The notes: a model not told the origin generated them from the letters alone. A stretch of DNA of 64,000 nt from JBEEJZ01 sp041168905 (GCA_041168905.1 JBEEJZ010000257.1:30900-94899); one strand, 5' to 3'. Shown: positions 1 through 9,114, numbered from the stretch's first letter. A program made the numbers and translations.

Positions 1-84
1 CCGGCTTCATGGTGTCACGGCTACTGGGCAAGACCGGACAGCCTGCAGCTTGATCCGATCCCGTTGGGACAGTGACCGCACCCA

Positions 85-3030
85 TCAAGCCAGGTGCTTG
101 CCTATCACCCCGGCCAGCTCAAACATGCTGACCTGCGGCTTGCCAAAGACTGGCAACAGCTTGGCATCGGCGTTGATGGTGCGTTTGTCCTTGGCGTCCT
201 GCAGACCCTGGGCCTTGATGTAGTCCCACAGCTTTTTGATGACCTCGGTGCGTGCCACGGCGTCTGCGCCGATCACGGCAGCCAGTGCCGGGCTGGGCGT
301 CATGCCGCTGGCGGCGGTGGTCTTGCGTGGCGCGCGTGGGGTTTTGGCAGCGGCTTTCACGGCGGGCTTGGCGGCTGACTTTGCAGCGGCCTTGGCGGGC
401 GCTTTGGTGCTGGTTTTGGCAGCTGTTCTGGACGCAGCCGCCTTGGCTGCACCGGCCCGGGGCGGGAACTTGCTGGGGGCAAATTCAAAGTTCACTTTGC
501 CGGCTTCGGCGTCCCAGGCCAGCATGGCCTTGAAGGGGCGGCGGGTGCGCATCGAAACAAATTTGTCGAGCTCATCAGTTTTGCCCGTGGCCAGCAGCTT
601 CTGCATTTGTGAGCGCTCAATGGGCTGCTGCAAGATGATCTGACCGCTCTTGAAGTCACAGCTCGGGGTCGGCTGGGCCAGGGTGGGCACCGACTTTTCA
701 CAGACGTAGTTCTTGCCGTGCTCAAACACGGGGCTGCCGCATTTGGGGCAGGCGCCCAGGCTGTCTTGAGCGCCAAAATCGATCAGCTCGCCGCTGTCTT
801 CGGCGGCACGGTCATCGCCAAAGTCGAATTCGAGCTTGAAGTTCTTCGCTTCTTCGTCAAATTTGAGCGCCACCTCGGCTGTGAACGGCCAGCCGGCCTT
901 GGAGCGAAAACCCTCCAGCGGACCGATCTTCCTGTCGCGCATGAACTGCTCGACTTCGGCCAGCTCAAAAGTACGCCCGGCAGGCGACTTGCCAAATGAA
1001 AAGCCACAACCGTCGCTGTGACCGTCGGCACCTGTGCAGGTGTAGCGGCGGTAGTTTTCTTTAACCACCCCGCCGCAATTGGGGCATGAAGCGGCCAGCG
1101 TGGCGTAGTCTCCAGGAATGGTGTCGCGGTCGTATTCCTTGGCTTTTTTCACCAGCCGTTCGGTCATGGCGGCGATTTCGGCCATGAAGCGGTCACGGCT
1201 CAGCTTGCCCTGCTCCATCTGCGCCAGCTTGTACTCCCACTCCCCGGTGAGCTCGGCCTTGGAAAGCTCTTCCACGCCCAGGCCGCGCAGCAGGGTCATG
1301 AGCTGAAAGGCCTTGGCGGTGGGGATGAGCTCGCGGCCTTCGCGCAGCATGTATTTTTCGGCGATCAGGCCTTCGATGATGCTGGAGCGGGTGGCTGGCG
1401 TGCCCAGACCTTTTTCCTGCATGGCTTCGCGCAGCTCGTCGTCTTCCACGGTTTTGCCAGCGCCCTCCATGGCACCGAGCAAGGTGGCTTCGGAGTAGCG
1501 GGCAGGGGGCTTGGTTTTAAGGCCCCGGGGCTCCACAGCGATCGTCTGCACCTTCTCGCCAGGCTGCACTGGCACCAGGTTCTGGCCCTTGTCGCCGTCT
1601 TTGGCGTCAGCCACTTCGTCAGCGGCTTCCTTGCCGTAGATGGCCAGCCAGCCTGGTTTGACCAGCACCTTGCCTTCGGTTTTGAAGGCGTGCTGTGCGC
1701 CGGCATGTGAAACGGTCGAAATTCGGGTGGTGACCTGGTATTCGGCGCTGGGGAAAAACACCGCCATGAAGCGGCGCACCACCAGGTCGTACAGTTTTTG
1801 CTCGGCCTCGCTCAGTCCGCTAGGGGCTTGCAGAGTGGGGATGATGGCAAAGTGATCACTCACCTTGGCGTTGTCGAACACCCGCTTGGTGGGCTTGATG
1901 TAGCTGTTATTCAGTGCGGTAAGTGCGTGTGGCGCCAGGTGGCGCATGCCGCTGTCGGCCAGCATCTCAAACGTTTGCTTGACCACGGGCACGTAATCTT
2001 CGGGCAGGTTGCGCGAATCGGTCCGCGGGTAGGTCAAGGCTTTGTGGCGCTCATACAGGCTTTGCGCAATCGACAGCGTGGTTTTGGCGCTGAAGCCAAA
2101 TTTGCCGTTGGCCTCGCGTTGCAAGCTGGTCAGGTCAAACAGCAGGGGGCTAGCCTGGGTCGTGGGTTTGCTTTCTTCGGTGACGGTGGCGGGCTGGCCA
2201 CGGGCAGCGTCGGCAATGGCCTGTGCCTCGGCCTCACTCCAGACGCGGTCGGCCTTTTTCTCGGCGTCGTCGGCGTCACGCTTGTGCTGGGGGTTGAACC
2301 ACTTGGCCGGGTACTCGCCAGCCTGGGCCGCAAAAGTGGCGTGGATTTCCCAATAGTTGCGGCTGATGAATTTACGGATCTGCTCTTCGCGCTCCACCAC
2401 CACACTGAGGGTGGGCGTCTGCACCCGGCCCACGGTGGTCAGGAAGAAGCCGCCATCACGCGAGTTGAACGCCGTCATGGCGCGGGTGCCGTTGATGCCG
2501 ACCAGCCAATCGGCCTCGCTGCGGCAACGCGCAGCGTCGGCCAACGGGCGCATCTGCTGATCAGAGCGCAGGGCGTTAAAGCCGTCGCGGATGGCCTGCG
2601 GTGTCATGGACTGCAGCCACAGGCGGCTGACGGGTTTGCCCAGAGGTTTGGCACCGCCGGCGTACTGCTCGATCAGACGGAAGATCAGCTCCCCTTCACG
2701 GCCCGCGTCGCAGGCGTTGATGAGCTGGTCCACATCCTTGCGTTTGGCCAGCTTGACCACCGCGTTGAGCCGGGTCTTGGTCTTGTCGACGGGTTTCAGA
2801 TCAAAGTGCGGCGGTATCACCGGCAGGTGCGCAAAGCTCCACTTGCCGCGCTTGACGTCAAAGGCCTCGGGGGCCTGAATTTCGACCAGGTGACCGACCG
2901 CGCTGGTGACCACATAGCGCTCGTTTTCAAAGTGCTCGTCCAGTTTGTCGAACTTGCCAGCCACCGGCGTGAGTGCCCGCACGATGTCTTGTGCCACCGA
3001 TGGTTTTTCTGCAATGACCAATGTTTTCAT
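85..3030 (-). CDS. topB: DNA topoisomerase III (type IA) with C-terminal SWIB domain
   Basis: Type IA topoisomerase that passes single strands to resolve recombination and replication intermediates. The product is about 981 residues. It starts with a TOPRIM domain (MKTLVIAEKPSVAQ, then DAGREGEL near residue 110) and carries the catalytic tyrosine in YPRTDS near residue 334. Two cysteine clusters follow the core (CPNCGG...C and CPKCGS...C). After them come an Ala/Lys-rich linker and a final ~70 residues resembling a SWIB/MDM2 domain (RTEVIKKLWDYIK, INADAKLLPVFG). The start at MKTLV is chosen over an upstream in-frame ATG because family homology begins there. It is divergent from the SET-domain gene. 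The SWIB fusion makes it longer than E. coli TopB. Confidence 0.95.
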   Translation of the reverse strand: MKTLVIAEKPSVAQDIVRALTPVAGKFDKLDEHFENERYVVTSAVGHLVEIQAPEAFDVKRGKWSFAHLPVIPPHFDLKPVDKTKTRLNAVVKLAKRKDVDQLINACDAGREGELIFRLIEQYAGGAKPLGKPVSRLWLQSMTPQAIRDGFNALRSDQQMRPLADAARCRSEADWLVGINGTRAMTAFNSRDGGFFLTTVGRVQTPTLSVVVEREEQIRKFISRNYWEIHATFAAQAGEYPAKWFNPQHKRDADDAEKKADRVWSEAEAQAIADAARGQPATVTEESKPTTQASPLLFDLTSLQREANGKFGFSAKTTLSIAQSLYERHKALTYPRTDSRNLPEDYVPVVKQTFEMLADSGMRHLAPHALTALNNSYIKPTKRVFDNAKVSDHFAIIPTLQAPSGLSEAEQKLYDLVVRRFMAVFFPSAEYQVTTRISTVSHAGAQHAFKTEGKVLVKPGWLAIYGKEAADEVADAKDGDKGQNLVPVQPGEKVQTIAVEPRGLKTKPPARYSEATLLGAMEGAGKTVEDDELREAMQEKGLGTPATRSSIIEGLIAEKYMLREGRELIPTAKAFQLMTLLRGLGVEELSKAELTGEWEYKLAQMEQGKLSRDRFMAEIAAMTERLVKKAKEYDRDTIPGDYATLAASCPNCGGVVKENYRRYTCTGADGHSDGCGFSFGKSPAGRTFELAEVEQFMRDRKIGPLEGFRSKAGWPFTAEVALKFDEEAKNFKLEFDFGDDRAAEDSGELIDFGAQDSLGACPKCGSPVFEHGKNYVCEKSVPTLAQPTPSCDFKSGQIILQQPIERSQMQKLLATGKTDELDKFVSMRTRRPFKAMLAWDAEAGKVNFEFAPSKFPPRAGAAKAAASRTAAKTSTKAPAKAAAKSAAKPAVKAAAKTPRAPRKTTAASGMTPSPALAAVIGADAVARTEVIKKLWDYIKAQGLQDAKDKRTINADAKLLPVFGKPQVSMFELAGVIGKHLA

Positions 3031-3122
3031 CTGACTACAATCCGTTTCCTCGCGCGCTGGCGCATGCACACACGGGCACGCACACGCGCACCCATACGAT
3101 TCACCATATCAAATTTTCGACC

Positions 3123-3617
3123 GTGTCCAAACAAGTGGGGTCAGCGGGTCAGCGTCGTATTCAGACCCGGCGTTCAGGCGTGCATGGCAAAGGAGTGTTT
3201 GCCCTGCAAAACCTGGCCGAGGGTGAAACCATCATCGAATACACCGGTGAAATCATCTCCTGGGACGAAGCGATGGATCGCCATCCGCACGACCCGGAGC
3301 AGCCCAACCACACGTTTTACTTCCATGTGGACGAAGACCGTGTGATTGATGCCTTGTATGGCGGCAATTCCTCGCGCTGGATCAACCATTCCTGCGCCCC
3401 GAACTGCGAGGCCGACGAGGTCAATGGCCGTGTCTTCATCAAGGCGCTGCGCAATATCGCGGCTGGCGAGGAACTGAACTACGACTACGGGCTGGTGATT
3501 GAGGAGCGCTACACCGCCAAACTCAAGGCCGAATACCCCTGCTGGTGCGGCGCTGCCCAGTGCCGGGGCACCTTGCTGGCGCCGAAGCGCCGACCGCTTC
3601 GGTCCACCCAGCGGTGA
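3123..3617 (+). CDS. SET-domain protein (putative protein-lysine methyltransferase)
   Basis: A compact SET-domain protein of about 164 residues. Seen in order: an N-terminal RRSGVHGKGVFAL segment, the SET core motif RWINHSCAPNC, ELNYDYG, and a post-SET-like CWCGAAQCRG cysteine motif. These are the S-adenosylmethionine and lysine-channel elements of the family, so lysine methylation of a protein is likely; the substrate is unknown. A GTG start at 3123 is chosen. An ATG at 3021 would add a low-complexity His/Thr stretch and overlap topB, which looks untranslated. No clear ribosome-binding site supports either start. The end overlaps the birA GTG, suggesting translational coupling. Confidence 0.8.
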   Translation: MSKQVGSAGQRRIQTRRSGVHGKGVFALQNLAEGETIIEYTGEIISWDEAMDRHPHDPEQPNHTFYFHVDEDRVIDALYGGNSSRWINHSCAPNCEADEVNGRVFIKALRNIAAGEELNYDYGLVIEERYTAKLKAEYPCWCGAAQCRGTLLAPKRRPLRSTQR

Positions 3618-4414
3618 CTCCTGCCATGCGCTGGGATGCCGAAACCCTGTGGGAGCAGGTGCAGCCCCTGTTGCCGGGATTCACGGTGGAGGTCTTGCCG
3701 CAAATTGACTCCACCAATTCCGAGCTAATGCGCCGTGCCCGCGCAGGCCAACTGGAGCCCACCTTGCTGATCGCCGAACACCAGACCGCCGGGCGCGGAC
3801 GCCTGGGACGGCAGTGGTTGAGCGAGGGGCAGGGAGGACACACAGTGCCGACCGTGGGGGCCATTCCCTTGAGTTTTTCTTTGGGCCTGCCCCTGTCGCC
3901 GCAAAACTGGTCTGGCCTGTCGCTGGCCGTGGGTGTCAGCCTGGCGCGCAGTCTGCACCCGCAAGTACGCCTGAAGTGGCCCAACGACCTGTGGCTGCGC
4001 GGACGCAAGCTCGCTGGCATCCTGATCGAGACCGCCAGTTTTGCCAGCGTTCGCTTCGTGGTGATCGGTGTTGGCATCAACGTGGCTCCCCGCAGCGCCG
4101 AGGGTTTGTCGACGCCACCGGCCTGGCTGGAGGAGTTGGCGCCAGAGATGGATGCCGCAGCCGCGCTGCACCGAGTCTTTTTGCCCCTGGTTCAGACCCT
4201 GCAGCGCTTCGAGGGCGAGGGCTTCGCACCTTTTGCGGCGTCATTTCAGGCGTTGGATGCACTCGCTGGCTGCCAAGTGTGGCTCAGTGATGGCACCACC
4301 GGTAGTGCAAGGGGCGTGGACAGCTCGGGCGCCCTGCAGGTGCTGACCTCCGGAGGGCTGCAAAAAATCACCAGTTCAGAAGTCAGCGTTCGGCCTCTGG
4401 CCCCGTCGGAGTGA
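3614..4414 (+). CDS. birA: Biotin--[acetyl-CoA-carboxylase] ligase, short form
   Basis: Activates biotin to biotinyl-AMP and transfers it to the biotin carboxyl carrier protein. The GRGRLGRQW motif of the biotinyl-AMP loop and the KWPNDLW motif with the catalytic lysine are present, followed by a small C-terminal domain. There is no N-terminal helix-turn-helix, so this short form should not act as the bio-operon repressor that E. coli BirA is. The GTG start overlaps the SET gene stop as GTGA; an ATG twelve bases downstream is an equally possible start. The 3' end overlaps or abuts the next gene. Confidence 0.9.
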   Translation: MTPAMRWDAETLWEQVQPLLPGFTVEVLPQIDSTNSELMRRARAGQLEPTLLIAEHQTAGRGRLGRQWLSEGQGGHTVPTVGAIPLSFSLGLPLSPQNWSGLSLAVGVSLARSLHPQVRLKWPNDLWLRGRKLAGILIETASFASVRFVVIGVGINVAPRSAEGLSTPPAWLEELAPEMDAAAALHRVFLPLVQTLQRFEGEGFAPFAASFQALDALAGCQVWLSDGTTGSARGVDSSGALQVLTSGGLQKITSSEVSVRPLAPSE

Positions 4415-4419
4415 CATTC

Positions 4420-5076
4420 ATGCCAAGAGCCCTGATCCTCTTTTTGTTGCTGGCCAATGGCATTTTTTGGGCCTGGTCGCAGGGCCTTTTTCAGGCCTAT
4501 GGCTTCGCCCCTGAACAGCACACCGAGCCACAGCGCCTGGCTCAGCAGATTCAGCCTGAGTCATTGGTGCTCTTGTCTGAAAAAGAGTTGCTGCAACTCG
4601 AAGCAGACGCAAAGGCGAAAGACCCTCCGCAGTGCCTGCAGGCGGGCTTGTTTGATGAAGCGCAGACACTGGCCCTGCGTGCCGCCCTGGCATCCGGGTT
4701 GCCAGCCGGCAGCTGGCAGCTGGACCCCAGCGCAGTGCCAGGCCGCTGGATCATCTACATCGGCAAACTCGGCTCAGCAGAGGCAGTGGCGAAAAGGCGG
4801 GCACAGCTGGCAGCCCGCAAATTCCGCGCGGAGCCGGTATCCACCGGTCCACTTGCACGGGGCTTGTCTTTGGGTTCTTTTGATAGCGAAGCCGCCGCCC
4901 AGGCAGAGTTGAACGCTTTGACCAGCAAAGGCCTGCGCACCGCCCGCGTCGAAATGGAACAGGCGCCTGTCCAGGGTTTTACCTTACGGCTAGCGGCCGT
5001 CGATGCCGACCTGCGACAGCGCCTGGAAGCCCTCAAGGACGTGCTGGCAGGACACGAATGGGTGAGCTGCCCTTGA
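4420..5076 (+). CDS. SPOR-domain membrane protein
   Basis: About 218 residues. One N-terminal hydrophobic segment (ALILFLLLANGIFWAW) anchors the protein in the inner membrane. A C-terminal region (residues ~100-190) with WIIYIGKLGS, GLSLGSFDSEAAAQAEL and GLRTARVE fits a SPOR fold, which in other proteins binds denuded septal peptidoglycan. A role in the cell envelope or division is an inference from the domain. A GTG at 4411 overlapping the birA stop is an alternative start. The gene is the last of the SET-birA-SPOR run and is convergent with the sensor kinase. Confidence 0.75.
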   Translation: MPRALILFLLLANGIFWAWSQGLFQAYGFAPEQHTEPQRLAQQIQPESLVLLSEKELLQLEADAKAKDPPQCLQAGLFDEAQTLALRAALASGLPAGSWQLDPSAVPGRWIIYIGKLGSAEAVAKRRAQLAARKFRAEPVSTGPLARGLSLGSFDSEAAAQAELNALTSKGLRTARVEMEQAPVQGFTLRLAAVDADLRQRLEALKDVLAGHEWVSCP

Positions 5077-5084
5077 CGACCGGA

Positions 5085-6524
5085 TCAGGCCGATGGCTGG
5101 GCCATGAAGCGCACGCTGAACTGTGCGCCGGGCGGGGTCCTGCCTGGATGCGTATCGTTGACCTCAATCGATGCGTTGTGCTGACGGGCGATCTCCAGAA
5201 CGATGGGCAAGCCCAGACCTGAGCCATCAGCCTCGGTACCCAGCACCCGGTAGAAAGGCTGAAACACCAGCTCCCGCTCACTGGGAGCGATGCCGGGGCC
5301 TGAGTCCTCCACTTGCAACAACAGCGTCCCGCTGAAGGGGTCGGTCAACACCCTTGCGGTCACGATCCCCGGTTGGGCTTCGTTGGATGGTGTGTAGTTG
5401 ATCGCGTTGTCGACGAGGTTGCGAATCAGCTCCTTGAGTAGCGTGGGGTTGCTTTGCATCATCACCCCCTTGGCGCCGGGCTCTGCGCCCTCGTAGCCTA
5501 GGTCGATGCCCTTGTCCATGGCGCGTGGCACGCTGTCGCGGATCACCTCCATGGTTAGCTCCGCCAGATCGCAGGGCTCGCGCACCAGCACACTGCCCCG
5601 ACTCTCGGCACGTGCCAGCGACAGCAATTGATTGACGGTGTGAGTGGCCCGGATGCTGGAGCGCCCAATCTGACGCAAAGACTGCTTGAGGTCATCGGCG
5701 CTGGATTCGGCGCGCAGCGCCAGGTCCGCTTGCATGCGCAAACCTGCGAGCGGTGTTTTGAGCTGGTGTGCAGCGTCGGCCAGAAAGCGCTTTTGAGTGG
5801 TAATGGAGTCCTTCAGGCGCATCAGCAAGTCGTTGACAGAGGACACCAGCGGCACGACCTCCAGCGGAACCACATCGGTATCCAGTGGACTCATGTCGTC
5901 GGGCTTGCGGGCGCGGATGCGCTCTTCGAGCTGATTGAGGGGTTTGATGGCCTGCACCAATGCCAGCCACACCAATAGAACGGCGATGGGCAGGATCACG
6001 AACTGGGGCAGCATCACGCCCTTGATGATCTCTGAGGCCAGCACCGAGCGCTTGTCCAGGGTTTCAGCCACTTGCACCAAGGCTGGCCTGCCGCCAGGCA
6101 GACCCAGAGGCACCCACATGTAGGCCACACGGATGCCGCTGCCATGAAACTCGTCTTCACGCAGCTTGATGGCTCCGGGCTCCGCGCCGTCATCCTCAGG
6201 CAGGGGCAAATCACGCTCGCCACTCAGGAATTCTCCCCGGCTGCCCAACACCTGGTAGTACACCGTGTCCGTGTCGTCGGCGCGCAACAGCTCGCGGGCG
6301 GGCAGCGGCAGGCTGAATTGCGCACGGTTGTGCTGGACTGTGATCAGCTGCGCCAGAGCTCCCACGTCATATTCGAGCGCTCGGTCAAAGGGCTTGCCGG
6401 CAATACCCTGGGCCACCAGCCAGGTCAGTACCAGACTGATAGGCCACAGCAGCAGCAAGGGCGTGAGCATCCAGTCCAGGATCTCCCCGAACAGCGACCG
6501 CTGCTCACGCTGAAATATCTTCAT
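5085..6524 (-). CDS. Sensor histidine kinase, TctE/QseC-like
   Basis: Membrane sensor kinase of 479 residues. Two transmembrane segments (about residues 20-40 and 172-192) flank a ~130-residue periplasmic domain of the 2CSK_N type seen in TctE. A linker leads to the HisKA domain with phosphoacceptor His253 in FLADAAHQLKTPLAGLR, then the ATPase boxes DNAINYTP, DSGPGI and GSGLGLPIV. It phosphorylates the response regulator encoded just upstream in the same orientation, 81 bases away. The TctD/TctE comparison suggests sensing of a carboxylic acid, but the ligand cannot be read from the sequence. Confidence 0.9.
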   Translation of the reverse strand: MKIFQREQRSLFGEILDWMLTPLLLLWPISLVLTWLVAQGIAGKPFDRALEYDVGALAQLITVQHNRAQFSLPLPARELLRADDTDTVYYQVLGSRGEFLSGERDLPLPEDDGAEPGAIKLREDEFHGSGIRVAYMWVPLGLPGGRPALVQVAETLDKRSVLASEIIKGVMLPQFVILPIAVLLVWLALVQAIKPLNQLEERIRARKPDDMSPLDTDVVPLEVVPLVSSVNDLLMRLKDSITTQKRFLADAAHQLKTPLAGLRMQADLALRAESSADDLKQSLRQIGRSSIRATHTVNQLLSLARAESRGSVLVREPCDLAELTMEVIRDSVPRAMDKGIDLGYEGAEPGAKGVMMQSNPTLLKELIRNLVDNAINYTPSNEAQPGIVTARVLTDPFSGTLLLQVEDSGPGIAPSERELVFQPFYRVLGTEADGSGLGLPIVLEIARQHNASIEVNDTHPGRTPPGAQFSVRFMAQPSA

Positions 6525-6605
6525 GCTTTGGATGAGTGGCGCACTGGGTCTGTTCGGGGAACAGACAGCGACACAAGGTAAGGTGCTCGAACGTGGAGAT
6601 CACAT

Positions 6606-7280
6606 TCAAGCAGGGATTTTTTCCAGGCAATAGCCCAATCCGCGAACGGTGGCAATACGCACAGGTCCTTTTTCTATCTTCTTGCGCAGGCGATGGATAT
6701 AGACCTCAATTGCGTTGTTGCTGACTTCTTCGCCCCACTCACACAGGCGCTCCACCAGCTGGTCCTTGCTGACCAGCCGACCAGCGCGCTGCAGCAGCAC
6801 CTCCAAGAGACCCAACTCACGCGCTGACAGCTCCACCATCTTGCCGTCCAGGGTAGCCACCCTACCCGCCTGGTCATAGACCAGCGGACCATGCTTGATG
6901 CTGCTGCTCGCACCGCCCATACCCCGGCGACCCAGCGCCCGCACACGAGCTTCGAGCTCTTGCAGGCTGAAGGGCTTGGCCATGTAGTCATCGGCACCGT
7001 AATCCAGGCCCTTGACGCGCTCCTCCACACTATCGGCCGCCGTCAAAATCAGCACAGGCAAGGAAGAACCGCGCGCACGAAGACGCTTGAGCACTTCCAA
7101 TCCATGCATACGGGGAAGGCCAAGGTCCAGGATCAAGAGATCAAATTCAGTGTTGGTCATCAAGGCCGCATCGGCCTCCGTGCCGCTGGCCACATGGTCC
7201 ACCGCAGCACCAGCGCCACGTAGGGCTCGCAGCAGGCCGTCAGCCAGCACCTGATCGTCTTCCGCAATGAGTATGCGCAT
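6606..7280 (-). CDS. OmpR/TctD-family response regulator
   Basis: Two-domain regulator of 224 residues. The receiver domain has the acidic pocket EDD (7-9), phosphoacceptor Asp52 in LLILDLGLP, the conserved Thr in LILTAAD and Lys in AKPF. The C-terminal winged helix of the OmpR type includes VSNNAIEVYIHRLRKKI and RGLGYCLE. It is the partner of the downstream kinase and is presumably cotranscribed with it. Target genes are unknown; TctD-like members often control tricarboxylate or other carboxylate uptake. Confidence 0.92.
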   Translation of the reverse strand: MRILIAEDDQVLADGLLRALRGAGAAVDHVASGTEADAALMTNTEFDLLILDLGLPRMHGLEVLKRLRARGSSLPVLILTAADSVEERVKGLDYGADDYMAKPFSLQELEARVRALGRRGMGGASSSIKHGPLVYDQAGRVATLDGKMVELSARELGLLEVLLQRAGRLVSKDQLVERLCEWGEEVSNNAIEVYIHRLRKKIEKGPVRIATVRGLGYCLEKIPA

Positions 7281-7351
7281 GTCTGTCCTCGTTGTTATGG
7301 CGGGTTTTCGAATGATTTTAGGCGCGTGCGAGCGTGGGACTCACTGATGTT

Positions 7352-7846
7352 TCAGGCGACGTAGGCCTCCAGGCCGAGTGAAACCACAGTGGCGACCTCT
7401 TCGCCCAGCGCCATGCGCAGTTCGGCCTCAGCTTGCGCAACAGACCGGCCAAAAGCCTGTACCCATGCCTGACCGTCTGCCGTGAACAGCACCCGCCTGG
7501 CCCGCGCATCTCGGGGATCAAGCTCGCGCCGCACCAGACCCCAGGCCTCGCACTCATCCACCAGCTTGCCCATAGCCTGCTTGGTGACGCCGGCCTGTGC
7601 AGCCAGATCGGTGAGTCGGGCGCCGTCGAGTGACAGGTGACGGGTGATGTGGATGTGCGCCGCATCCAGTCGCCCCCGGGCTGCCAGATTCGAGAGAGCC
7701 AGAGGCACGCCCTCATCATGCGCCATCAGCGCCAGCACGCGGGCTTCGAAGCGTTGATGCGCCAGCAGGAGCAATCGGCCAGTATGTGACCAACGCCAGG
7801 CGTCGTTCCTGGGATCGAGCGATGATGAATTTGAAGGGTCCGGCAT
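7352..7846 (-). CDS. MarR-family transcriptional regulator
   Basis: 164 residues with a winged-helix core (LTDLAAQAGVTKQAMGKLVDECEAWGLVRRELDPRDARARRV cut into helices plus wing), typical of MarR dimers that are released from DNA by small phenolic or other ligands. The recognition helix is about residues 85-98. No obvious target gene sits beside it except divergent recA, which has its own SOS box. A palindrome just upstream of the start could be its autoregulatory operator. The ligand is unknown. Confidence 0.82.
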   Translation of the reverse strand: MPDPSNSSSLDPRNDAWRWSHTGRLLLLAHQRFEARVLALMAHDEGVPLALSNLAARGRLDAAHIHITRHLSLDGARLTDLAAQAGVTKQAMGKLVDECEAWGLVRRELDPRDARARRVLFTADGQAWVQAFGRSVAQAEAELRMALGEEVATVVSLGLEAYVA

Positions 7847-7854
7847 GCGGCATA

Positions 7855-7873
7855 TAGTAAGGTAAATTGACTA
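7855..7873. promoter_or_regulatory. Candidate MarR operator palindrome
   Basis: Nineteen bases read TAGT-N11-ACTA, with one more symmetric pair inside (A/T), nine bases upstream of the MarR start codon. Size and symmetry fit a MarR dimer site. Assignment is by position only. Confidence 0.35.
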
Positions 7874-7892
7874 ATAAAAAGCTTTATGTGAT

Positions 7893-7927
7893 TTGACCCT
7901 GAGATAAACTACTGTTCAAGTATCCAG
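7893..7927 (+). promoter_or_regulatory. recA promoter with LexA (SOS) box
   Basis: A TTGACC -35 hexamer at 7893-7898 is followed by a LexA-type box at 7912-7927, CTGTTCAAGTATCCAG. In context it reads TACTGT-N8-CCAGTT, very close to the proteobacterial consensus TACTGT-N8-ACAGTA. The box overlaps the expected -10 region, so LexA binding would block RNA polymerase. recA starts 75 bases downstream. Confidence 0.75.
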
Positions 7928-8002
7928 TTCTACCGGCACCTTCCAAGGGCGCCAGCAGCCCTGGTTTCATATCAGCTTTTTTGTTTTTCAAGGAGACACC
8001 TC

Positions 8003-9094
8003 ATGGATGCAACCGTCAAAAGCCCCGCTGCCAGCCCCGAGAAAGCCAAGGCATTGCAAGCCGCGCTGGCCCAGATCGAAAAACAATTTGGCAAAGGCAC
8101 CATCATGCGCCTGGGTGAAGGCGAAGTCATCGAAGACATCCAGGTGGTCTCCACCGGGTCCCTGGGCCTGGACATTGCGCTGGGCGTGGGTGGTCTCCCC
8201 CGCGGCCGTGTGGTTGAAATTTATGGCCCGGAGTCATCGGGCAAAACCACGCTGACCTTGCAGGTGATTGCCGAGATGCAGAAGCAAGGTGGCCAATGCG
8301 CCTTCGTCGATGCCGAACATGCACTGGATGTGCAATACGCCCAAAAGCTCGGCGTCAATCTGCAAGACTTGCTGATCAGCCAGCCCGACACCGGCGAGCA
8401 GGCGCTTGAAATTGTGGACAGCCTGGTGCGCTCAGGCGCGGTCGACCTGATCATTGTGGACTCGGTGGCGGCCCTCACCCCCAAAGCTGAGCTTGAAGGT
8501 GAAATGGGTGACAGCCTGCCTGGCCTGCAGGCACGTCTGATGAGCCAGGCCCTGCGCAAGCTCACGGCTCACATCAAGAAGACCAATTGCATGGTCATCT
8601 TCATCAACCAGATTCGCATGAAGATCGGCGTGATGTTTGGCAGCCCCGAAACCACCACCGGTGGCAATGCGCTCAAGTTTTATGCCTCCGTTCGCCTGGA
8701 CATCCGCCGCACCGGCACCATCAAGAAAGGCGACGATGCCATCGGCAACGAAACCAAGGTGAAAGTGGTCAAGAACAAGGTCTCTCCGCCCTTTAAAACG
8801 GCCGAATTCGACATTCTGTTTGGCGAAGGCATCAGCCGACAGGGCGAGATCATCGACATGGGCGTGAATGCCGGCATCCTGGACAAGTCGGGCGCCTGGT
8901 ACGCCTACAACGGCGAAAAAATTGGCCAGGGGCGGGACAACGCCCGTGAGTTTTTGCGCGAAAACACCGCTCTGGCCGTTGAAATCGAAAACAAGGTGCG
9001 CGCCTCTTTGGGTATTCCCCTGCTGGCGGTGTCCGAGCCTGTAGAGGCCAAAGCCAAGGGCAGCGCCAAAAAGTCTGACGCAGGCGCGGCCTGA
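8003..9094 (+). CDS. recA: Recombinase A
   Basis: Central homologous recombination protein. It forms ATP-dependent filaments on single-stranded DNA, promotes strand exchange and stimulates LexA self-cleavage. The product has 363 residues with Walker A GPESSGKT (75-82), Walker B LIIVDSVAAL, the L2 loop region around GSPETTTGGNALKFYASVR (in two parts) and a Lys/Ala-rich tail. Start is supported by AAGGAGACACCTC just upstream. recX follows in the same orientation after a short gap. Expression is expected to be SOS-controlled through the upstream LexA box. Confidence 0.99.
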   Translation: MDATVKSPAASPEKAKALQAALAQIEKQFGKGTIMRLGEGEVIEDIQVVSTGSLGLDIALGVGGLPRGRVVEIYGPESSGKTTLTLQVIAEMQKQGGQCAFVDAEHALDVQYAQKLGVNLQDLLISQPDTGEQALEIVDSLVRSGAVDLIIVDSVAALTPKAELEGEMGDSLPGLQARLMSQALRKLTAHIKKTNCMVIFINQIRMKIGVMFGSPETTTGGNALKFYASVRLDIRRTGTIKKGDDAIGNETKVKVVKNKVSPPFKTAEFDILFGEGISRQGEIIDMGVNAGILDKSGAWYAYNGEKIGQGRDNAREFLRENTALAVEIENKVRASLGIPLLAVSEPVEAKAKGSAKKSDAGAA

Positions 9095-9114
9095 GTCGCT
9101 CGGGGCGAGTTGTT

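Noticed and set aside
1..75. Possible C-terminal tail of a gene entering from the left edge
   Set aside because: Two plus-strand frames end here (stops at 51-53 and 73-75), but the fragments are too short to identify.
3060..3120. Coding His/Thr-rich extension of the SET protein
   Set aside because: It derives from a CACA/CGCA-rich stretch upstream of the conserved region, overlaps topB and has no ribosome-binding site.
1798..3345. 515-codon plus-strand frame opposite topB
   Set aside because: Antisense shadow of topB that also runs out of frame into the SET gene.
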